Of a stretch of 5,547 nt of DNA, positions 5,396 through 5,547 are shown piece by piece. A program made the translations under genes and the position numbers. Location: assembly GCA_031422675.1 (NCBI GenBank), contig JANPMG010000215.1, positions 1-5,547 of the forward strand, read 5' to 3'. Each line of letters begins with the position of its first letter. Positions within the stretch are counted from its first letter, which is position 1. The stretch comes from JAENVU01 sp031422675 (GTDB taxonomy: Bacteria > Actinomycetota > Acidimicrobiia > IMCC26256 > JAENVU01). The notes beneath the pieces were generated by a model. It searched no databases and was not told the origin of the DNA. It was given only the letters and a program-made list of their open reading frames with translations.

Positions 5396-5420
5396 TGGAC
5401 CACCAAACGGGGTCAGGCCA
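5396..5420. repeat. Probable right terminal repeat of the IS3 remnant
   Basis: The sequence soon after the orfB stop ends in GGGGTCAGGCCA, which resembles IS3-family ends (a GGGTCAG core close to the tip) at the expected distance from the stop. The partner end is not in the window, so the exact border is uncertain. Confidence 0.45.
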
Positions 5421-5547
5421 GGTATAAGCGAGCTATTTGACAGTTGCAGCGTTGTGGTCGAAGCGTGCCTGCGCGGGGACACGCGTCACTCTGGACTTGG
5501 GTGGGGCAGTCGCGCGGCGGGTTCAAACCCTCGGGGTACTCGATCCG
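5421..5547. other. Right flank without recognisable gene
   Basis: I see no gene, RNA or IS end here. An isolated TTGACA at 5437-5442 has no -10 partner at 16-18 bp. The stretch is an open frame to the window edge without any recognisable domain. Confidence 0.4.

Noticed and set aside
5500..5535. T-arm-like sequence near the right edge (GGGTTCAAACCC)
   Set aside because: The T-stem does not pair beyond three bases on either strand and no other tRNA arms are present. Similarity to the left-edge T-arm is too short to call an attachment-site repeat.
1..5547. CRISPR array, toxin-antitoxin pair, defence or resistance cargo
   Set aside because: There are no spaced direct repeats and no intact genes other than the three transposases.

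Overview
The window is a high-GC stretch (by eye well over 60% G+C) made almost entirely of insertion sequences. Base composition, the GTG start, strong Shine-Dalgarno sites and the IS types suggest an actinobacterium, but no housekeeping gene is present to place it further. I see no ordinary cargo gene: this is an insertion-sequence (IS) cluster, probably part of a plasmid, island or degenerate chromosomal hotspot.

Layout from left to right. Positions 1-165 are flanking DNA with a tRNA-like T-arm at the very edge. Positions 166-1808 are a complete IS1380-family element (IS-A, transposase on +) with 17-bp inverted ends and a 4-bp TTAG target duplication. Positions 1813-3501 are a second, diverged IS1380-family element (IS-B, transposase on -) with perfect 17-bp ends. 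It sits directly against the duplicated TTAG, so IS-A landed exactly on the edge of IS-B. Positions 3502-3772 are non-coding and contain a 58-bp palindrome. Positions 3773-5241 are a complete IS110-family element (DEDD transposase, + strand). Positions 5242-5420 are the 3' tail of an IS3-family orfB with its likely terminal repeat. Positions 5421-5547 hold nothing I can identify.

The main result is in the IS110 element. Its 5' non-coding region folds into two successive stem-loops with large internal loops, which is the architecture of a bridge RNA. All four predicted guide strands can be read off. The first loop carries a 9-nt copy of the left target plus core (CACCCCGCT) and a 6-nt complement of the right target. 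The second loop carries an 8-nt copy of the right element end plus core (ATAGGGCT) and an 8-nt complement of core plus left element end (CAGTGAGC). These matches fix the element ends to the base (CT cores at 3773-3774 and 5240-5241) and reconstruct the empty target site. They also show that the element still sits in the site its own RNA specifies. A consensus -35 box (TTGACA) lies in the right end, overlapping the transposase stop codon. This fits a promoter assembled on the excised circle, although the -10 side is weak.

A second shared signal is in the two IS1380 elements. In both, the transposase Shine-Dalgarno lies in the 3' arm of a conserved leader inverted repeat, which could mask the ribosome site and limit transposase synthesis.
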